In this document: piece after piece, positions 62,640-64,000 of the stretch
Layout of the letters: each line of letters begins with the position of its first letter
Numbering within the stretch: position 1 is the stretch's first letter
NCBI GenBank assembly: GCA_936450465.1
Contig: OW388298.1
Location: 10,922,663 to 10,986,662 of the forward strand
Direction of reading: 5' to 3'
Source: Gibbula magus
Lineage: Eukaryota > Mollusca > Gastropoda > Trochida > Trochidae
DNA: 64,000 nt
Made by a program: the position numbers and the translations under genes
Notes under the pieces: model-generated
Told to the model about the DNA's origin: nothing
Seen by the model: only the letters and a program-made list of their open reading frames with translations
Databases searched by the model: none

Positions 62640-63130
62640 GTGCTTCATAACATACTAAAAGTTTACCAAAGTTGGACCCCCGGAAACGTGTTTTTTTTTC
62701 AAGATGGCCGCCAAAACGTCTTAATGATCATAACTCTGTAACCATAAACTCTAATACATTGATCTTGGTGTCTATTCTTAGTTTTTTGGGAGCAACGAAT
62801 ACATTAAGATCATAAAAAATGGTGTTTGTCTATAATACAACACAGAAATCCAATATGGCGTCAAAATGGCCGCTAACATCTCCAAATAACCACTACTCCA
62901 TTACTAGTCACTCAAATTTTATTATCTAGATGTCTATTTTAACGTTTTTGAGGGCAAGGAACACATTAGGACCATAAGAAATGAAATTAGGCAATTATAT
63001 TATAAGTTAATCTAACTTTGTCCAACGTGACACTATCATTTGACCTACATGTCAGTCGAATTTTATTAAATTTGATGATCTAGATCCCCAGTTTTAGGTG
63101 ACAAAGAACACCTCACGACAACTTTGGACA
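62640..63130. repeat. Degenerate tandem repeat, about 160-bp unit x3
   Basis: Blocks near 62,735, 62,905 and 63,050 share TAACTCTGTAACC..TCTAATACATTGATCTTGGTGTCTATT..GGGAGCAACGAATACATTAAGATCATAA-like order with heavy divergence. An AAGATGGCCGCCAAAA word recurs in part. Confidence 0.5.
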
Positions 63131-64000
63131 TCAGTGAGCTGTTTTATCATTATAAATCCATGACCTTCAGCTGTCCACTTTCACCTTATGCACAACCATT
63201 TTTGTCCATAGAGTTTCAAAGCGTTCAGTTGTGAGTGTCATCCTCCTGTTCCTGCTCCTTGACATACTTGATTTGTTCGGGAAAAGTGTATAATACTCAC
63301 CGAAATCAATTATTTACAGTAACGGTATCGTCATAATATTATGTAGATATTGCCATGGTCGGTTTACTAGGCCACCCCACCCTCTTAAAAAATTAATTTA
63401 AGATTAAGCTTGTATAGGTCTGTGGCGAATTACCCAGGATGATACTTTCCATTCATTCAGCATAATAAAGCCTTACAAAAATGTCATGACTGTATGTTAA
63501 TGTATACATGTACCTTTTTCACTGCTCGGAATTGTACGATATACTAATAAGCCTGATACAGTCCACTTGAAACATATAACTTCTGTTTTATAAAACTTCT
63601 TAGAACAAATTATGTAGCTTGTCTAGTGTCATTTCAACGAAAATACTATCGTCTTACCACACCAAAGCAGGTTCAAGAGCATGCACTACTTTTCAAGAGA
63701 CAAAACAGTAAGGTGAAGACCAAGGAAAAGTAAAAAATCATTAATCGCAAAGATGATGACAACCTTTTCGCTCAAAATTCATTGCATGCTAATTCCGCCA
63801 AGCTGATTGGACACACTTTTCAATTTCGAAAATCACCCATGGCCACCAACTTTGTAACAACATGGAAACTTCAGACTTACAACTTTCAAATCTGAACTTT
63901 CGGATTGCATGAAAATCTTCAGGATACTCTTAAAGTAGATGCTAACGTGTTTGATGTAGCATCAATTGTCCATACACTGCCAAGAGGTAATGTGTCATTC
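63130..64000. other. Intergenic stretch, nothing recognised
   Basis: AT-rich sequence without a supported exon or repeat boundary. Confidence 0.4.

Overview
The window is eukaryotic, from an intron-rich and AT-rich animal genome. It is most likely a mollusc or another lophotrochozoan. The evidence is two spliced genes with GT-AG introns that encode animal proteins, and a repeat load typical of molluscs: pearl-type elements (tandem core repeats followed by an ACGG microsatellite), a tRNA-headed SINE with an (ATT)n LINE-like tail, and many small foldback or MITE elements. I see no prokaryotic gene organisation.

Layout. Positions 1-18.6 kb are gene-poor: tRNA-like fragments, foldback elements, a 5'-truncated LINE (15.5-16.9 kb) and a 418-bp tandem duplication (17.65-18.48 kb). 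Positions 18,829-50,631 on the minus strand hold a 14-exon gene that I identify as a PROSER3 homologue. All exon phases join without a stop, giving 805 codons with one minisatellite unit or 1127 with all 24. Exon 8 ends in an array of 24 units of 42 bp that is open in the gene's frame, and nearly every unit carries an in-phase splice donor. Intron 2 holds a 4.7-kb pearl-type element with about 31 core repeats, inserted in a MITE whose uninterrupted relative lies at 11.1 kb. Intron 1 holds an 8.5-kb Ty3/Gypsy LTR retrotransposon in the same orientation as the gene. Its two 1018-bp LTRs look identical, and it carries an extra C2H2 zinc-finger ORF downstream of pol.

Positions 51,024-52,885 on the plus strand hold the three-exon prefoldin subunit 2 gene (PFDN2). 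It lies head-to-head with PROSER3, with only 392 bp between start codons and ETS-type motifs between them. Positions 53-64 kb are again repeats: a second pearl-type element in reverse orientation nested in another repeat (54.7-57.65 kb), a 3.3-kb element with long terminal inverted repeats enclosing a piece of tyrosine-recombinase (Crypton-like) coding sequence, and foldbacks.

The two host genes have unrelated basic roles: cytosolic chaperone delivery for PFDN2, and a poorly characterised protein for PROSER3. They probably share a bidirectional promoter. The retrotransposon's leading LTR sits only 234 bp downstream of PROSER3 exon 1, so it could affect PROSER3 expression. Exon calls rest on splice signals, phase continuity and remembered family landmarks; no alignment was run.
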